NCBI RefSeq assembly: GCF_028649455.1
Contig: NZ_JAQSIO010000015.1
Location: 1 to 42,290 of the forward strand
Origin: Curvibacter microcysteis
GTDB lineage: Bacteria; Pseudomonadota; Gammaproteobacteria; Burkholderiales; Burkholderiaceae_C
DNA length: 42,290 nucleotides
Direction of reading: 5' to 3'
Shown: piece after piece, positions 23,532 through 32,433 of the stretch
How the letters are laid out: each line of letters starts with the position of its first letter
Position numbering within the stretch: position 1 is the first letter of the stretch
Position numbers and translations under genes: made by a program
Notes under the pieces: generated by a model
The model's database searches: none
What the model saw: the letters and a program-made list of their open reading frames with translations, nothing else
What the model was told of the DNA's origin: nothing

Positions 23532-25763
23532 ATGAGCGACAGCCCCCAGCAGACCCACTACCGCATCTGCCCCTTGTGCGAGGCCTGCTGCGGGCTGGAG
23601 ATCAAAGTGAGCGAGGGCCGGGTGATCAGCATCCGGGGCCATGAAGCCGATGTGCTGAGCCGGGGCTACATCTGCCCCAAAGGCGTGGCCTTGAAAGACC
23701 TGCATGAAGACCCAGACCGGCTGCGCCAGCCCCTGATCAAGCGCGACGGCGTCTTTCATGAAGCCACCTGGGAAGAAGCCTTTGCGGAGATTGAGCGCCG
23801 CCTGCAGCCCCTTCAGGCGGCCCACGGCCGACACAGCGTGGCCATGGTCGCCGGCAACCCCACCTCCCACAAGCTGGGGCTGATGCTGTACTACCCCCGA
23901 TTGCTCAAAGCCTTGGGCACGCGCCAGATCTTCAGCGCCGCCACCTTGGACCAAATGCCGCGCCATGTGGTCAGCGGCTTGCTCTATGGGCACTGGATGA
24001 CGGTGCCGGTGCCCGACATCGCCCATTGCGATTGGCTGCTGGTGCTGGGCGCCAACCCTGTCGCCAGCAATGGCAGCATGTGGACCGTGCCCGATTTTCG
24101 GGGCCAGGCCAAGGCCCTGCAAGCGCGAGGCGGCAAGCTGTTGGTGATCGACCCTCGGCAAACCGAGACGGCCCAGCTGGCCGATGAGCACCACTTCATC
24201 CGCCCAGGAGGCGATGTGTTTTTGTTGCTGGGCATGCTGCACAGCCTGTTCGCCCAAAACCTGGTGAAGCTGGGCGCTGCGGCCCCCTGGGTCGACGGCC
24301 TGGAGGCGGTGCGCGAGGCCGTGTCCCCCTACAGCCCTGAGCAAGTGAGCGCCCGCTGCGCGGTGCCCGCAGAAACCATTGAACGACTGGCCCGTGAACT
24401 GGCGCAGACACCGCGCGCCGCGATCTACGGCCGCATCGGCACCTGTACCCAAAGCTTTGGCACGCTCAACACCTGGTTGATCGACCTGCTCAACCTGCTC
24501 AGTGGCCACATGGACCAGGTCGGGGGCACGATGTTCCCCAAGGCCGCCGCCTTTGCCGCCAACACCCTGGGCCCGGCGGGTCAAGGCCGAGGCGTGGTGC
24601 TGGGCCGCCACCACAGCCGGGTCAGCCAAGCCCCCGAGGTGATGGGTGAACTGCCCATCACCTGCCTGGCCGAAGAGATCGAAACCCCTGGGGCCGACCA
24701 AGTCCGTGCGCTGATCACCCTGGCCACCAACCCGGTGCTGTCCAGCCCCAACGGCGCGCGCCTGGCAAAGGCCTTCGAAGGCCTGGAGTTCATGCTCAGC
24801 CTGGACATCTACCTCAATGAAACCAGCTGCCACGCCGACGTGATCCTGCCCGGCCCTTCGCCGCTGGAAGACCTGCATTACGACGTGCCCTACCCGCAGA
24901 TGTCGTGGCGCAACCACGCACGTTACAGCGCGCCGGTCTTCGAGCGGGCGCCTGGACAGCCCGAGGAGTGGCAGACCCTGCTGCGCCTGGCGGCCATCGC
25001 CCAGGGCGCCCAGGGCCCGCAAGACACACAGGCCCTGGACGAGCAGCTGTTCCAAACCGATTTGCGCCGCCTCCCCCCGCCGCAAAGCGAGGCCGTCGCC
25101 CAAGCCACTGCCGGGCTGCAGGGGCCGCAACGCCTATTGGCACAGGCTTTGTGCCAAGGGCCCTACCCGCTCTCCCTGGCCGAGGTGCAACAAGCCCCAG
25201 GCGGACTGGACCTGGGGCCACTGACACCCCGGCTGCCCGAGGTGCTGCGCACCACAACAGGGCGCATCGACCTCGCGCCGGCCGGGCTGCTGGCTGACCT
25301 GCAGCGGGTGCCTGCAGCGCTTCAGGAGTCGTCAGAAGCCTTGCTGCTCATCGGTCGACGCGAGGTTCGCTCCAACAACAGCTGGATGCACAACCTGCCC
25401 ACCTTGGCCAAAGGCCCGATGCGATGCACCTTGCTTGTGCACCCCGAGGATGCCTCCACCCTCCAGCTTCAACATGGTGCATGGGCCTGGTTGGCGCTGA
25501 AAACCCCGCCCACGGATGCCCAAGCGACCGCCCCAGGCCTGCGCGTGCAGGTGGAGCTGAGCCCACGCATGATGCGTGGCGTGGTCAGCCTGCCGCATGG
25601 CTGGGGTCATGATCTGGCGGGGGCACGCCAACAGGTCGCGGCGCAAAGGCCGGGGGTCAACCTCAATGCCCTGATGTCGGATCAGGCGCGTGACCCCTTG
25701 TCAGGCAATGCAGTGCTCAGCGGGGTCTCGGTCCATCTGCAGGCGCTGACTGAGCCGGCCTGA
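23532..25763 (+). CDS. bis-MGD molybdopterin oxidoreductase, formate dehydrogenase/nitrate reductase superfamily, substrate unknown
   Basis: This 743-residue cytoplasmic-type protein starts at the ATG at 23532 after GAGGTG. The N-terminal domain has ligands for one [4Fe-4S] cluster: Cys13, Cys16, Cys20 and Cys48 (CPLCEACC...GYICPKG). The Mo-bisMGD domains follow, with LVLGANPVASNGSMW, KLLVIDPRQTETAQLADEH and LNETSCHADVILPGPSPLE, and a C-terminal dinucleotide-binding barrel (from about 600, LLIGRREVRSNNSWMHN). At the position of Sec/Cys in the D-x3-R-x-(C/U) motif of FdhH and NapA, this protein has DQMPRHV (140-146), with Val in place of the ligand. No electron-transfer subunit, chaperone or transporter is adjacent, and no Tat signal is present. 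The reaction cannot be named. Confidence 0.88.
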   Translation: MSDSPQQTHYRICPLCEACCGLEIKVSEGRVISIRGHEADVLSRGYICPKGVALKDLHEDPDRLRQPLIKRDGVFHEATWEEAFAEIERRLQPLQAAHGRHSVAMVAGNPTSHKLGLMLYYPRLLKALGTRQIFSAATLDQMPRHVVSGLLYGHWMTVPVPDIAHCDWLLVLGANPVASNGSMWTVPDFRGQAKALQARGGKLLVIDPRQTETAQLADEHHFIRPGGDVFLLLGMLHSLFAQNLVKLGAAAPWVDGLEAVREAVSPYSPEQVSARCAVPAETIERLARELAQTPRAAIYGRIGTCTQSFGTLNTWLIDLLNLLSGHMDQVGGTMFPKAAAFAANTLGPAGQGRGVVLGRHHSRVSQAPEVMGELPITCLAEEIETPGADQVRALITLATNPVLSSPNGARLAKAFEGLEFMLSLDIYLNETSCHADVILPGPSPLEDLHYDVPYPQMSWRNHARYSAPVFERAPGQPEEWQTLLRLAAIAQGAQGPQDTQALDEQLFQTDLRRLPPPQSEAVAQATAGLQGPQRLLAQALCQGPYPLSLAEVQQAPGGLDLGPLTPRLPEVLRTTTGRIDLAPAGLLADLQRVPAALQESSEALLLIGRREVRSNNSWMHNLPTLAKGPMRCTLLVHPEDASTLQLQHGAWAWLALKTPPTDAQATAPGLRVQVELSPRMMRGVVSLPHGWGHDLAGARQQVAAQRPGVNLNALMSDQARDPLSGNAVLSGVSVHLQALTEPA

Positions 25764-25881
25764 ACGGGGTGAGCCGCCACGCCGGTGGGCTGCTTTTGCA
25801 CACTGCCTATTGAACAGGCAATCTGTGGGAAGCCGCATGGGGACTCGCTTTGGGCGGCATGCCCAAGTGTCTTCCCCAGAC

Positions 25882-25890
25882 TTATCCACA
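25882..25890 (+). promoter_or_regulatory. perfect DnaA box
   Basis: TTATCCACA matches the consensus exactly. It stands alone on this side of the molybdoenzyme gene, with no AT-rich unwinding region or further boxes nearby, so it is not an origin. Confidence 0.4.
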
Positions 25891-25979
25891 TTTTTTGGGG
25901 ATGGTGCACAGGCCCGCCGTACCCCCAGGGCACACGCCATGTGCCTCGTTTGGCGGCATGTTCACCTTGGCGCCGGGCG

Positions 25980-26011
25980 AAAAAAAACCCACCCGCAGAC
26001 ACGGGTGGGTT
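25980..26011 (-). terminator. Rho-independent terminator of the mdh-acnB operon
   Basis: On the minus strand, AACCCACCCG pairs with CGGGTGGGTT around a 6-base loop, followed by a run of eight T. It lies about 50 bases beyond the acnB stop. Confidence 0.92.
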
Positions 26012-26063
26012 GGCTTGGTGGGGAGGTGCCCGTCGGGCACCAGCCCCCCCCCTTGCAGCCTGA

Positions 26064-28655
26064 TCAGGCCGACACGCCCTTGGCGACCTCGGCGTACTCT
26101 TCAATCTGGTTGAAGTTCAGGTACTTGTAGATCGAAGCGCCGTCCTTGTTCACGACGCCCATGGCTTCGTGGTACTCGGCCACGGTGGGCAGCTTGCCCA
26201 GCTTGGAGGCGATGGCCGCCAATTCGGCCGAGCCCAGGAACACATTGGTGTTCTTGCCCAGGCGGTTCGGGAAGTTGCGGGTCGACGTGGAGATCACGGT
26301 CGCGCCTTCACGAACTTGCGCTTGGTTGCCCATGCACAGCGAGCAGCCCGGCATTTCGGTGCGCGCACCGGCATTGCCGAAGGCGGCGTAGTGGCCTTCC
26401 TTGATCAGCTCGGTCTGGTCCATCTTGGTCGGCGGAGCCACCCACATCTTCACCGGGATGTCGCGCTGGCTGCCCAGCAGCTTGGCGGCGGCACGGAAGT
26501 GGCCGATGTTGGTCATGCACGAACCGATGAAGGACTCGTCGATCTTGGTGCCGGCGACTTCAGACAGGAACTTGGCGTCGTCCGGGTCGTTCGGGCAGCA
26601 GACGATGGGTTCCTTGATGTCGGCCAGGTCGATCTCGATCACGGCAGCGTATTCGGCGTCCTTGTCGGCTTCGAGCAGGTTGGGGTTGGCCAACCAGGCT
26701 TCGACCTTCTCGATGCGGCGAGCCAGCGTGCGAGCGTCAGCGTAACCGTCGGCGATCATGTTCTTCATCAGCACGACGTTGCTGGTGAGGTATTCCTTGA
26801 TCGGCTCGGGGTTGAGCTTGATCGTGCAACCAGCGGCCGAGCGTTCAGCCGAAGCGTCCGACAACTCGAATGCTTGTTCGACCTTGAGGTCTGGCAGGCC
26901 TTCGATTTCCAGGATGCGGCCCGAGAACACGTTCTTCTTGCCGGCCTTGGCCACGGTCAGCAGACCGGCCTTGATGGCGTACAGCGGGATCGCGTGCACC
27001 AGATCGCGCAGGGTCACGCCGGGTTGCATGGCGCCCTTGAAGCGCACCAGCACCGATTCAGGCATGTCCAGGGGCATCACGCCGGTGGCGGCGCCGAAGG
27101 CCACCAGGCCCGAGCCGGCCGGGAAGGAGATGCCGATCGGGAAACGGGTGTGCGAGTCACCACCGGTGCCGACGGTATCAGGCAACAGCAGGCGGTTGAG
27201 CCAGCTGTGGATCACGCCGTCGCCCGGACGCAGGGCCACGCCACCACGGTTGCTGATGAAAGCAGGCAGTTCGCGGTGGGTCTTGACGTCGACCGGCTTG
27301 GGGTAAGCGGCCGTGTGGCAGAAGGATTGCATCACCAGGTCAGCACTGAAGCCCAGGCAAGCCAGGTCCTTCAGTTCATCGCGGGTCATCGGGCCGGTGG
27401 TGTCTTGCGAACCCACGGTGGTCATCTTCGGCTCGCAGTAAGTGCCTGGGCGCACGCCCTGGCCTTCCGGCAGACCCACAGCGCGACCAACCATCTTTTG
27501 CGCCAGCGTGAAGCCAGCGTTGGTGGCGGCCGGTGCTTGCGGCAGGCGGAACAGGGTGGAAGCAGCCAGACCCAGGAATTCGCGGGCCTTGGCGGTCAGC
27601 GAGCGGCCAATGATCAGGTTGATGCGGCCACCGGCGCGCACTTCGTCAAACAGCACATCGCTCTTGAGCTTGAACTCAGAGACGGTGGCGCCGTCTTTCA
27701 CGATCTTGCCTTCGTAGGGCAGGATGTCGACCACGTCGCCCATTTCGAGCTTGGACACGTCGACTTCGATCGGCAACGAACCAGAATCTTCTTGGGTGTT
27801 GAAGAAGATCGGAGCGATCTTGCCGCCCAGGGTCACGCCACCAAAGCGCTTGTTCGGCACGAAGGGGATGTCCTGGCCCGTGGCCCAGATCACGCTGTTG
27901 GTGGCCGACTTGCGGCTCGAGCCCGTGCCCACCACGTCGCCCACGTAGGCCACGAGGTGGCCCTTCTTCTTCAGGTCTTCAATGAACTGCATCGGACCGC
28001 GCTTGCCGTCTTCTTCCGGCTTGAAGGCGGCGCCTTCGCGGGTGTTCTTCAGCATGGCCAGGTAGTGCAGCGGAATGTCCGGGCGGCTCCAGGCGTCGGG
28101 CGCGGGCGACAGGTCGTCGGTGTTGGTTTCACCGGGCACCTTGAACACGGTGACGGTGATCTTCTTTTCGACTTCAGGGCGGGTGGTGAACCACTCGGCG
28201 TCAGCCCAGCTTTGGATCACTTCCTTGGCCTTGGCGTTGCCGGCCTTGGCTTTTTCAGCGACATCGTTGAAGAAGTCGAACATCAGCAAGGTCTTCTTCA
28301 GACCTTCGGCGGCCACACCCGCCACATCGGCGTCGTCCAGCAGTTCGATCAGGGGGTGCACGTTGTAGCCACCCACCATGGTGCCCAGCAGCTCGGTGGC
28401 CTTGGCCTTGGAGATCAGGGCCACGCTCAGTTCACCATGGGCCACAGCGGCCAGGAAGCTGGCCTTGACCTTGGCGGCATCGTCCACGCCCGGGGGCACG
28501 CGGTGCGTCAGCAGGTCCAGCAGGAAGGCGTCTTCGCCAGCGGGCGGGTTCTTGATCAGTTCGATCAGTTCGGCCACTTGCTTGGCTTCCAGCGGCAGGG
28601 GCGGAATGCCCAGGGCTGCGCGTTCGGCAGTGTGTTGGCGATAGGCTTGCAACAT
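26064..28655 (-). CDS. acnB: aconitate hydratase B (bifunctional aconitase / 2-methylisocitrate dehydratase)
   Basis: At 863 residues, this is close to E. coli AcnB (865). The N-terminal HEAT-like domain ([17 protein letters not shown] onward) and the early swivelling domain 4 (with [18 protein letters not shown]) show the AcnB rather than AcnA layout. [4Fe-4S] ligands are visible in [11 protein letters not shown] and [11 protein letters not shown]. It isomerises citrate to isocitrate in the TCA cycle and may also serve the methylcitrate cycle; AcnB proteins can bind mRNA when the cluster is lost. GGAG precedes the ATG at 28655. It is the last gene of the mdh operon, 45 bases after the preceding gene. 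Confidence 0.98.
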   Translation of the reverse strand: MLQAYRQHTAERAALGIPPLPLEAKQVAELIELIKNPPAGEDAFLLDLLTHRVPPGVDDAAKVKASFLAAVAHGELSVALISKAKATELLGTMVGGYNVHPLIELLDDADVAGVAAEGLKKTLLMFDFFNDVAEKAKAGNAKAKEVIQSWADAEWFTTRPEVEKKITVTVFKVPGETNTDDLSPAPDAWSRPDIPLHYLAMLKNTREGAAFKPEEDGKRGPMQFIEDLKKKGHLVAYVGDVVGTGSSRKSATNSVIWATGQDIPFVPNKRFGGVTLGGKIAPIFFNTQEDSGSLPIEVDVSKLEMGDVVDILPYEGKIVKDGATVSEFKLKSDVLFDEVRAGGRINLIIGRSLTAKAREFLGLAASTLFRLPQAPAATNAGFTLAQKMVGRAVGLPEGQGVRPGTYCEPKMTTVGSQDTTGPMTRDELKDLACLGFSADLVMQSFCHTAAYPKPVDVKTHRELPAFISNRGGVALRPGDGVIHSWLNRLLLPDTVGTGGDSHTRFPIGISFPAGSGLVAFGAATGVMPLDMPESVLVRFKGAMQPGVTLRDLVHAIPLYAIKAGLLTVAKAGKKNVFSGRILEIEGLPDLKVEQAFELSDASAERSAAGCTIKLNPEPIKEYLTSNVVLMKNMIADGYADARTLARRIEKVEAWLANPNLLEADKDAEYAAVIEIDLADIKEPIVCCPNDPDDAKFLSEVAGTKIDESFIGSCMTNIGHFRAAAKLLGSQRDIPVKMWVAPPTKMDQTELIKEGHYAAFGNAGARTEMPGCSLCMGNQAQVREGATVISTSTRNFPNRLGKNTNVFLGSAELAAIASKLGKLPTVAEYHEAMGVVNKDGASIYKYLNFNQIEEYAEVAKGVSA

Positions 28656-28700
28656 GTCGTTCTCCTGTCAGTTCACTAATGGGGCGGTTTTTGGAAAGGG

Positions 28701-29273
28701 TTATTTGGCCGAGGCAGAAGCCGTGCCAGGTGCGTCCAGCAGGCCCGGCACCGGGTTCTTGCGCAGCGCCTCGGCCACGATGGCTTGCTCTGGGCTCATG
28801 CATTCGTCGGCCTGGCGCTGACCCAGCTTCTGGTTCATCAGCATGGACTTGTTGGCGAGCTGGATCCACACAGCGCCCGCTTTTTCGTCTTCCAGGCGCA
28901 AGGCGCCGGTGCGGCTGGCCACCGGGGCCATGCGGTACTTGAAGCCCTTGCCGGTGATGTCAAAGTAGCCCGGGGCCTTGTCGTCGGCCTTGACCGTGAC
29001 GTAGGCACCGAGTTCGCAGGTGATGCGGCCGGTGTGCACGCGCTCGGCCAGGGCCAGCTCGTCCAGCGTCAAAGCGGCTTCAGCGGCCTCGACACCTGCC
29101 GCCATGTTCTTGGCGGTGCTTTTGATTTCGGTGCGGCTGGCACTTTGCTTGGGCTTGGCCGGCTTGGCCTTGCTGTCGGCTGCTGCTTTGTGGTGCGCGT
29201 CGGCACTCGGCGACTGGGCCGAGACCAGGGACGCGGCGCCCAGCATCAGGGCGGCAATGAGCAGGGATTTCAT
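28701..29273 (-). CDS. exported protein of unknown function in the mdh-acnB operon
   Basis: This 190-residue protein starts at the ATG at 29273, with GGAGG upstream. The Sec signal is MKSLLIAALMLGAASLVSA|Q, followed by a Lys/Ala/Ser-rich linker of ~40 residues. The folded part (about 70-175) begins LTLDELALAERVHTGRITCE and contains PGYFDITGKGFKYRMAPVAS, GAVWIQLANKSMLMNQKLGQ and QADECMSPEQAIVAEALRKN. It has two cysteines, one in ITCELG and one in DECMS, that could form a disulfide in the periplasm. I do not recognise a characterised family. It lies 19 bases after the CitE-like gene and 45 bases before acnB, so it is co-transcribed with TCA enzymes although it is itself exported. Confidence 0.82.
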   Translation of the reverse strand: MKSLLIAALMLGAASLVSAQSPSADAHHKAAADSKAKPAKPKQSASRTEIKSTAKNMAAGVEAAEAALTLDELALAERVHTGRITCELGAYVTVKADDKAPGYFDITGKGFKYRMAPVASRTGALRLEDEKAGAVWIQLANKSMLMNQKLGQRQADECMSPEQAIVAEALRKNPVPGLLDAPGTASASAK

Positions 29274-29292
29274 GAGGAGGTCCTCCAGGGGG

Positions 29293-30282
29293 TCAAGACT
29301 GCACGGGCGCGAAATACGCCCGCGCTTCAATGGGCAAAGAGCGCCCAGTTTGGTGGGCCCGCTCCAGCACTTGCCAGAAATAACGGTAGCTGGCCCGGTC
29401 GTGCAGTTGACCGGCATGGCTGATGGGCGCCCAGTCGGCCGCTTGGGCCGAGGTGATGATTCGGGTGGCGAGTTCGATCTCGCGCTCCTCGGGCGCAAAC
29501 GCGTCGAGGATGGGTTGAATTTGGGACGGGTGGATGCTCCACATGCGGGCATAGCCAAATTCACGCGCCGCCTTGTGGGCCGCCGCACGCAGGGCCGCCA
29601 GGTCACTGAACTCGGTGACCACGCAGTGCGAGGGCACTTTGCCAAAGGCATGGGCAGCCGAAGCGATTTCAAGCTTGGCACGCACCACCAACGGGTGGGT
29701 GAACTGCCCCGCAGCCCCCATGCCAGCAGAAGGTATGGCGCCCGCATGGGCGGAGACAAAGTCCATCAGCCCAAAACTCAGGGACTGCACTTGCGGGCAG
29801 GCGGCGATGTCGAAGGCGCGGTGCACGGCACCGGGGGATTCGATCAGCACCTGCAAGGGCAAGTCAGGGTGGCCCGCCGCCGCCAGGGCACGGGCCGCAC
29901 GCTCGACGTCCTGCACGGTTTCCACCTTGGGCACCATCACATGGCACAGGCGGGACCCGGCGCGACCCACGATGGTCTGCACGTCAGCGTCAAAAGAGGG
30001 GTGGTCGACCGGGTGCACCCGGGCCGCCACGCGGGCTTGGGGCGCAGCGCCCAAAGCCAACTCGGCGACCAAGGCGGCGTGTTCTGCCTCGGCACCGGCC
30101 GGAGCACCGTCTTCGCAGTCCAAAGTGACGTCGAAAACACAGGTGCCCAGGCGCTCGGTCATCTCAGCCTGCAGCAGCAGGCTTTTTCGCATCCGCAGCT
30201 CCACGCCGCTGTAGTGATCACAGACTGGCAGCAAGCCCTGTTGGGCCTGAGCTTCGAGCAAGACCTCGCGCGGATGCTTCAT
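29293..30282 (-). CDS. HpcH/HpaI aldolase/citrate lyase family protein (CitE-like CoA-ester lyase)
   Basis: This 329-residue protein starts at the ATG at 30282, 17 bases after mdh. The TIM-barrel lyase family is recognised by VFDVTLDCEDGAPAG (acidic metal site), CHVMVPKVETVQDV (Lys and Glu at the active site), LQVLIESPGAV (metal-ligand Glu) and SLSFGLMDFVSAHAGAIPS (metal-ligand Asp), with MWSIHPSQIQPI near the C-terminus. Relatives cleave malyl-CoA, citramalyl-CoA or related esters to acetyl-CoA and an oxoacid. No CitD, CitF or other citrate-lyase subunits accompany it, so it is not a citrate lyase beta subunit in the strict sense. The context suggests a side reaction or repair step of the TCA cycle, which is inference. 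Confidence 0.88.
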   Translation of the reverse strand: MKHPREVLLEAQAQQGLLPVCDHYSGVELRMRKSLLLQAEMTERLGTCVFDVTLDCEDGAPAGAEAEHAALVAELALGAAPQARVAARVHPVDHPSFDADVQTIVGRAGSRLCHVMVPKVETVQDVERAARALAAAGHPDLPLQVLIESPGAVHRAFDIAACPQVQSLSFGLMDFVSAHAGAIPSAGMGAAGQFTHPLVVRAKLEIASAAHAFGKVPSHCVVTEFSDLAALRAAAHKAAREFGYARMWSIHPSQIQPILDAFAPEEREIELATRIITSAQAADWAPISHAGQLHDRASYRYFWQVLERAHQTGRSLPIEARAYFAPVQS

Positions 30283-30299
30283 GGACACAACCTGGCCGA

Positions 30300-31286
30300 T
30301 CAGAGCAGGTGGGCCACGCCAGCTTGCTCGTCGGTCAGTTCCTTGAGCGTCTTGTTGATGCATTCTTGCGAGAAGGCATCGATGTCCAGGCCTTGGACGA
30401 TCTTGTATTCGCCGTTTTCGGTGGTCACCGGGAAGCCGAACATGACGTCCTTGGGGATGCCATAGGAGCCATCCGACGGGATGCCCATGGTGACCCACTT
30501 GCCGTTCGAGCCCAGGGCCCAATCGCGCATGTGGTCGATGGCGGCGTTGGCAGCCGAAGCAGCCGACGACAGACCGCGAGCGGCGATGATGGCAGCGCCA
30601 CGCTTGCCCACGGTGGGCAAGAAGGTTTCGCGGTTCCAGGTTTCGTCGTTGATCAGGCCCTTCACCGACTCACCACCGATGGTGGCGAAACGGTAGTCGG
30701 CGTACATGGTGGGCGAGTGGTTGCCCCACACGGTCAACTTTTCGATGTCCGACACGGCCATGCCCGTCTTGGCAGCCAGTTGCGACGCAGCGCGGTTGTG
30801 GTCCAGACGCAGCATGGCGGTGAAGTTCTTGGCCGGCAGGTCCGGAGCCGACTTCATGGCGATGTAGGCGTTGGTGTTGGCGGGGTTGCCAACGACCAGC
30901 ACCTTCACATTGCGCGAAGCCACGGCGTTCAGCGCCTTGCCTTGGCCAATGAAGATGGCGCCATTGACAGCCAGCAGCTCGGCACGTTCCATGCCCGGGC
31001 CGCGCGGACGCGAGCCCACCAGCAAAGCGTAGTCGGTGTCCTTGAAAGCGGTCATCGGGTCGCTGTGGGCTTCAATGCCGGCCAGCAGCGGGAAAGCGCA
31101 GTCTTCCAGCTCCATGATCACGCCCTTGAGCGCGTTCTGGGCCTTCTCGTCGGGGATTTCCAGCAATTGCAGGATCACGGGCTGATCCTTGCCCAGCATT
31201 TCGCCGGAGGCGATGCGGAACAGCAGGGCGTAACCGATTTGGCCAGCGGCGCCGGTAACGGCAACTCGGACGGGCTTTTTGCTCAT
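30300..31286 (-). CDS. mdh: malate dehydrogenase (NAD-dependent)
   Basis: This 328-residue protein starts at the ATG at 31286, preceded by TGGAG. It belongs to the cytosolic-type malate dehydrogenase group found in many beta- and actinobacteria. It has the dinucleotide-binding loop [20 protein letters not shown], substrate-binding arginines in [29 protein letters not shown], and the catalytic His in [13 protein letters not shown]. It oxidises malate to oxaloacetate. It is the first gene of the operon with the CitE-like lyase, the unknown exported protein and acnB, divergent from gntR; its promoter faces the candidate operator at 31421. Confidence 0.97.
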   Translation of the reverse strand: MSKKPVRVAVTGAAGQIGYALLFRIASGEMLGKDQPVILQLLEIPDEKAQNALKGVIMELEDCAFPLLAGIEAHSDPMTAFKDTDYALLVGSRPRGPGMERAELLAVNGAIFIGQGKALNAVASRNVKVLVVGNPANTNAYIAMKSAPDLPAKNFTAMLRLDHNRAASQLAAKTGMAVSDIEKLTVWGNHSPTMYADYRFATIGGESVKGLINDETWNRETFLPTVGKRGAAIIAARGLSSAASAANAAIDHMRDWALGSNGKWVTMGIPSDGSYGIPKDVMFGFPVTTENGEYKIVQGLDIDAFSQECINKTLKELTDEQAGVAHLL

Positions 31287-31379
31287 GAGGGACTCCAGGA
31301 GGTTGTGTAAAACGGGTGTCGCCACAGTGCTGGACCTGTTTCAGGAACCATAGGCCCGAGCCCTGCGAAACAGCCAAGG

Positions 31380-31409
31380 AGTGTACTCGGGTTACGGCAC
31401 CCTGGTCAA
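31380..31409 (-). promoter_or_regulatory. predicted mdh promoter
   Basis: On the minus strand, TTGACC and TACACT are separated by 18 bases, close to the sigma-70 consensus. The palindrome at 31421-31432 lies just upstream of the -35 box. Confidence 0.5.
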
Positions 31410-31410
31410 T

Positions 31411-31438
31411 TTGTCTTATGTCTTATATAAGATATGAT
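31411..31438 (+). promoter_or_regulatory. predicted gntR promoter
   Basis: TTGTCT and TATGAT (five of six consensus bases) are 16 bases apart. The spacer contains the palindrome TCTTATATAAGA, so a bound repressor would block polymerase directly. Confidence 0.55.
31421..31432. promoter_or_regulatory. candidate GntR operator in the TCA divergent region
   Basis: TCTTATATAAGA is a perfect 12-base palindrome, rare in this GC-rich DNA. It lies between mdh and gntR, inside the predicted gntR promoter and next to the mdh -35 box. Autoregulation plus control of mdh by the adjacent GntR protein is the simplest reading; it is inferred from position. Confidence 0.55.
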
Positions 31439-31507
31439 GCGAACCCGAGCCGAACGCAAAAAATAGGCTCGCCGAACGAGACAACACCGGTTCAACCGCT
31501 CACCACC

Positions 31508-32293
31508 ATGCCGCCGCCTAACACCAGCCCCAACGATGTCGCCGCTGTCGACGACATTGGCCTGGCCACGCCGGCATTCAGCCCGCTCTATCAGCAAATC
31601 AAGGGCTTGATTCTGCAAAGCCTGCAGGCAGGCGACTGGAAGCCCGGGGAATCCATCCCCAGCGAGATGGACCTGGCGGCCCGCTACCGGGTCAGCCAGG
31701 GCACGGTGCGCAAAGCCATTGACGAACTGGCGGCCGACAACCTGGTGGTGCGCCGCCAAGGCAAGGGGACCTTTGTGGCCACCCATGCCGAGCAGCATGT
31801 GCAATACCGCTTCCTCAAGCTGATCCCGGACACCGGCGACAGCAGCGCAGAAGGCCCGGCCCAGCGCACCATCATCGAGTGCAAACGCACCCGCGCCAGC
31901 GCCGAAGTCGCGCGCCCACTGGCGCTGCGCAGCGGCGACTCGGTGCTGCAGGTGCGCCGCATCCTGTCCTTCGGCGGCACACCCACCATTCTCGAAGACC
32001 TGTGGCTGCCCGGACATGCTTTCAAAGGCCTGACAGCCGAGCAAATGGCTCAGTATCACGGCGCCACCTACGCGATGTTTGAGCTTGAATTTGGCGTGCG
32101 CATGGTGCGCGCCGAAGAAAAGTTGAAAGCGGTTTTGCCCGACGAAACCCAGGCCCGCTTGCTGCAGATTCCGCCCCAGACACCGCTCCTCAGCGTGGAG
32201 CGCGTGGCTTACACCTACAACGACACCCCCATGGAGCTCCGGCGAGGCCTTTACCGCACCGACACACATCACTACAGAAACGAACTCAACTAA
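31508..32293 (+). CDS. GntR-family transcriptional regulator (HutC subfamily, UTRA domain)
   Basis: This 261-residue protein starts at the ATG at 31508; the frame is open further upstream but runs into the promoter region. Residues ~26-90 are the GntR winged helix-turn-helix, with PSEMDLAARYRVSQGTVRKA and the wing VVRRQGKGTFV. Residues ~100-255 are a UTRA effector-binding domain, seen in VLQVRRILSFGGTPTILED and the terminal PLLSVERVAYTYNDTPMELR. HutC-type regulators are usually repressors released by a small metabolite. Its place between the mdh-acnB and sdh-gltA arms makes a TCA intermediate a reasonable effector, but this is inference. Confidence 0.93.
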   Translation: MPPPNTSPNDVAAVDDIGLATPAFSPLYQQIKGLILQSLQAGDWKPGESIPSEMDLAARYRVSQGTVRKAIDELAADNLVVRRQGKGTFVATHAEQHVQYRFLKLIPDTGDSSAEGPAQRTIIECKRTRASAEVARPLALRSGDSVLQVRRILSFGGTPTILEDLWLPGHAFKGLTAEQMAQYHGATYAMFELEFGVRMVRAEEKLKAVLPDETQARLLQIPPQTPLLSVERVAYTYNDTPMELRRGLYRTDTHHYRNELN

Positions 32294-32433
32294 TCTCCCT
32301 CAGGCGAGCAAAGCCAAGAGAAACGTCGAAAATAGGCAACGACCCGAGTCCGCTTTGCTGCATTGCAATAGAATTTTGGGTTGTTTGCATTTACGAAATT
32401 ACCGAGCAGTTACATCCACGAAAGCACCCTCCC

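Larger units (their letters stand above)
25764..26063. other. 300-base gap between convergent molybdoenzyme and acnB genes
   Basis: It holds a perfect DnaA box, TTATCCACA (25882-25890), inside a CCCCA...TGGGG hairpin. It also holds the acnB terminator (25980-26011) and the short palindrome GTGCCCG-T-CGGGCAC centred on 26033. No gene is evident. Confidence 0.6.

Noticed and set aside
23481-25130. 549-codon open frame antisense to the molybdopterin oxidoreductase gene
   Set aside because: No domain or plausible start; explained by codon-position GC bias of the sense gene.
23400-25890. Replication origin
   Set aside because: Only two or three DnaA-box-like sites, far apart, with no AT-rich unwinding region and no dnaA, gyrB or parAB nearby.
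26169-28679. 836-codon open frame antisense to acnB
   Set aside because: High-GC genes commonly leave long open frames on the opposite strand. The translated product has the His/Gln/Asp/Val-rich composition typical of such shadows and no recognisable domain, whereas acnB is unambiguous.
29293-30522. Longer 409-residue form of the CitE-like protein
   Set aside because: The extra N-terminus overlaps the mdh coding region and has no family similarity; the ATG at 30282 fits the family length.
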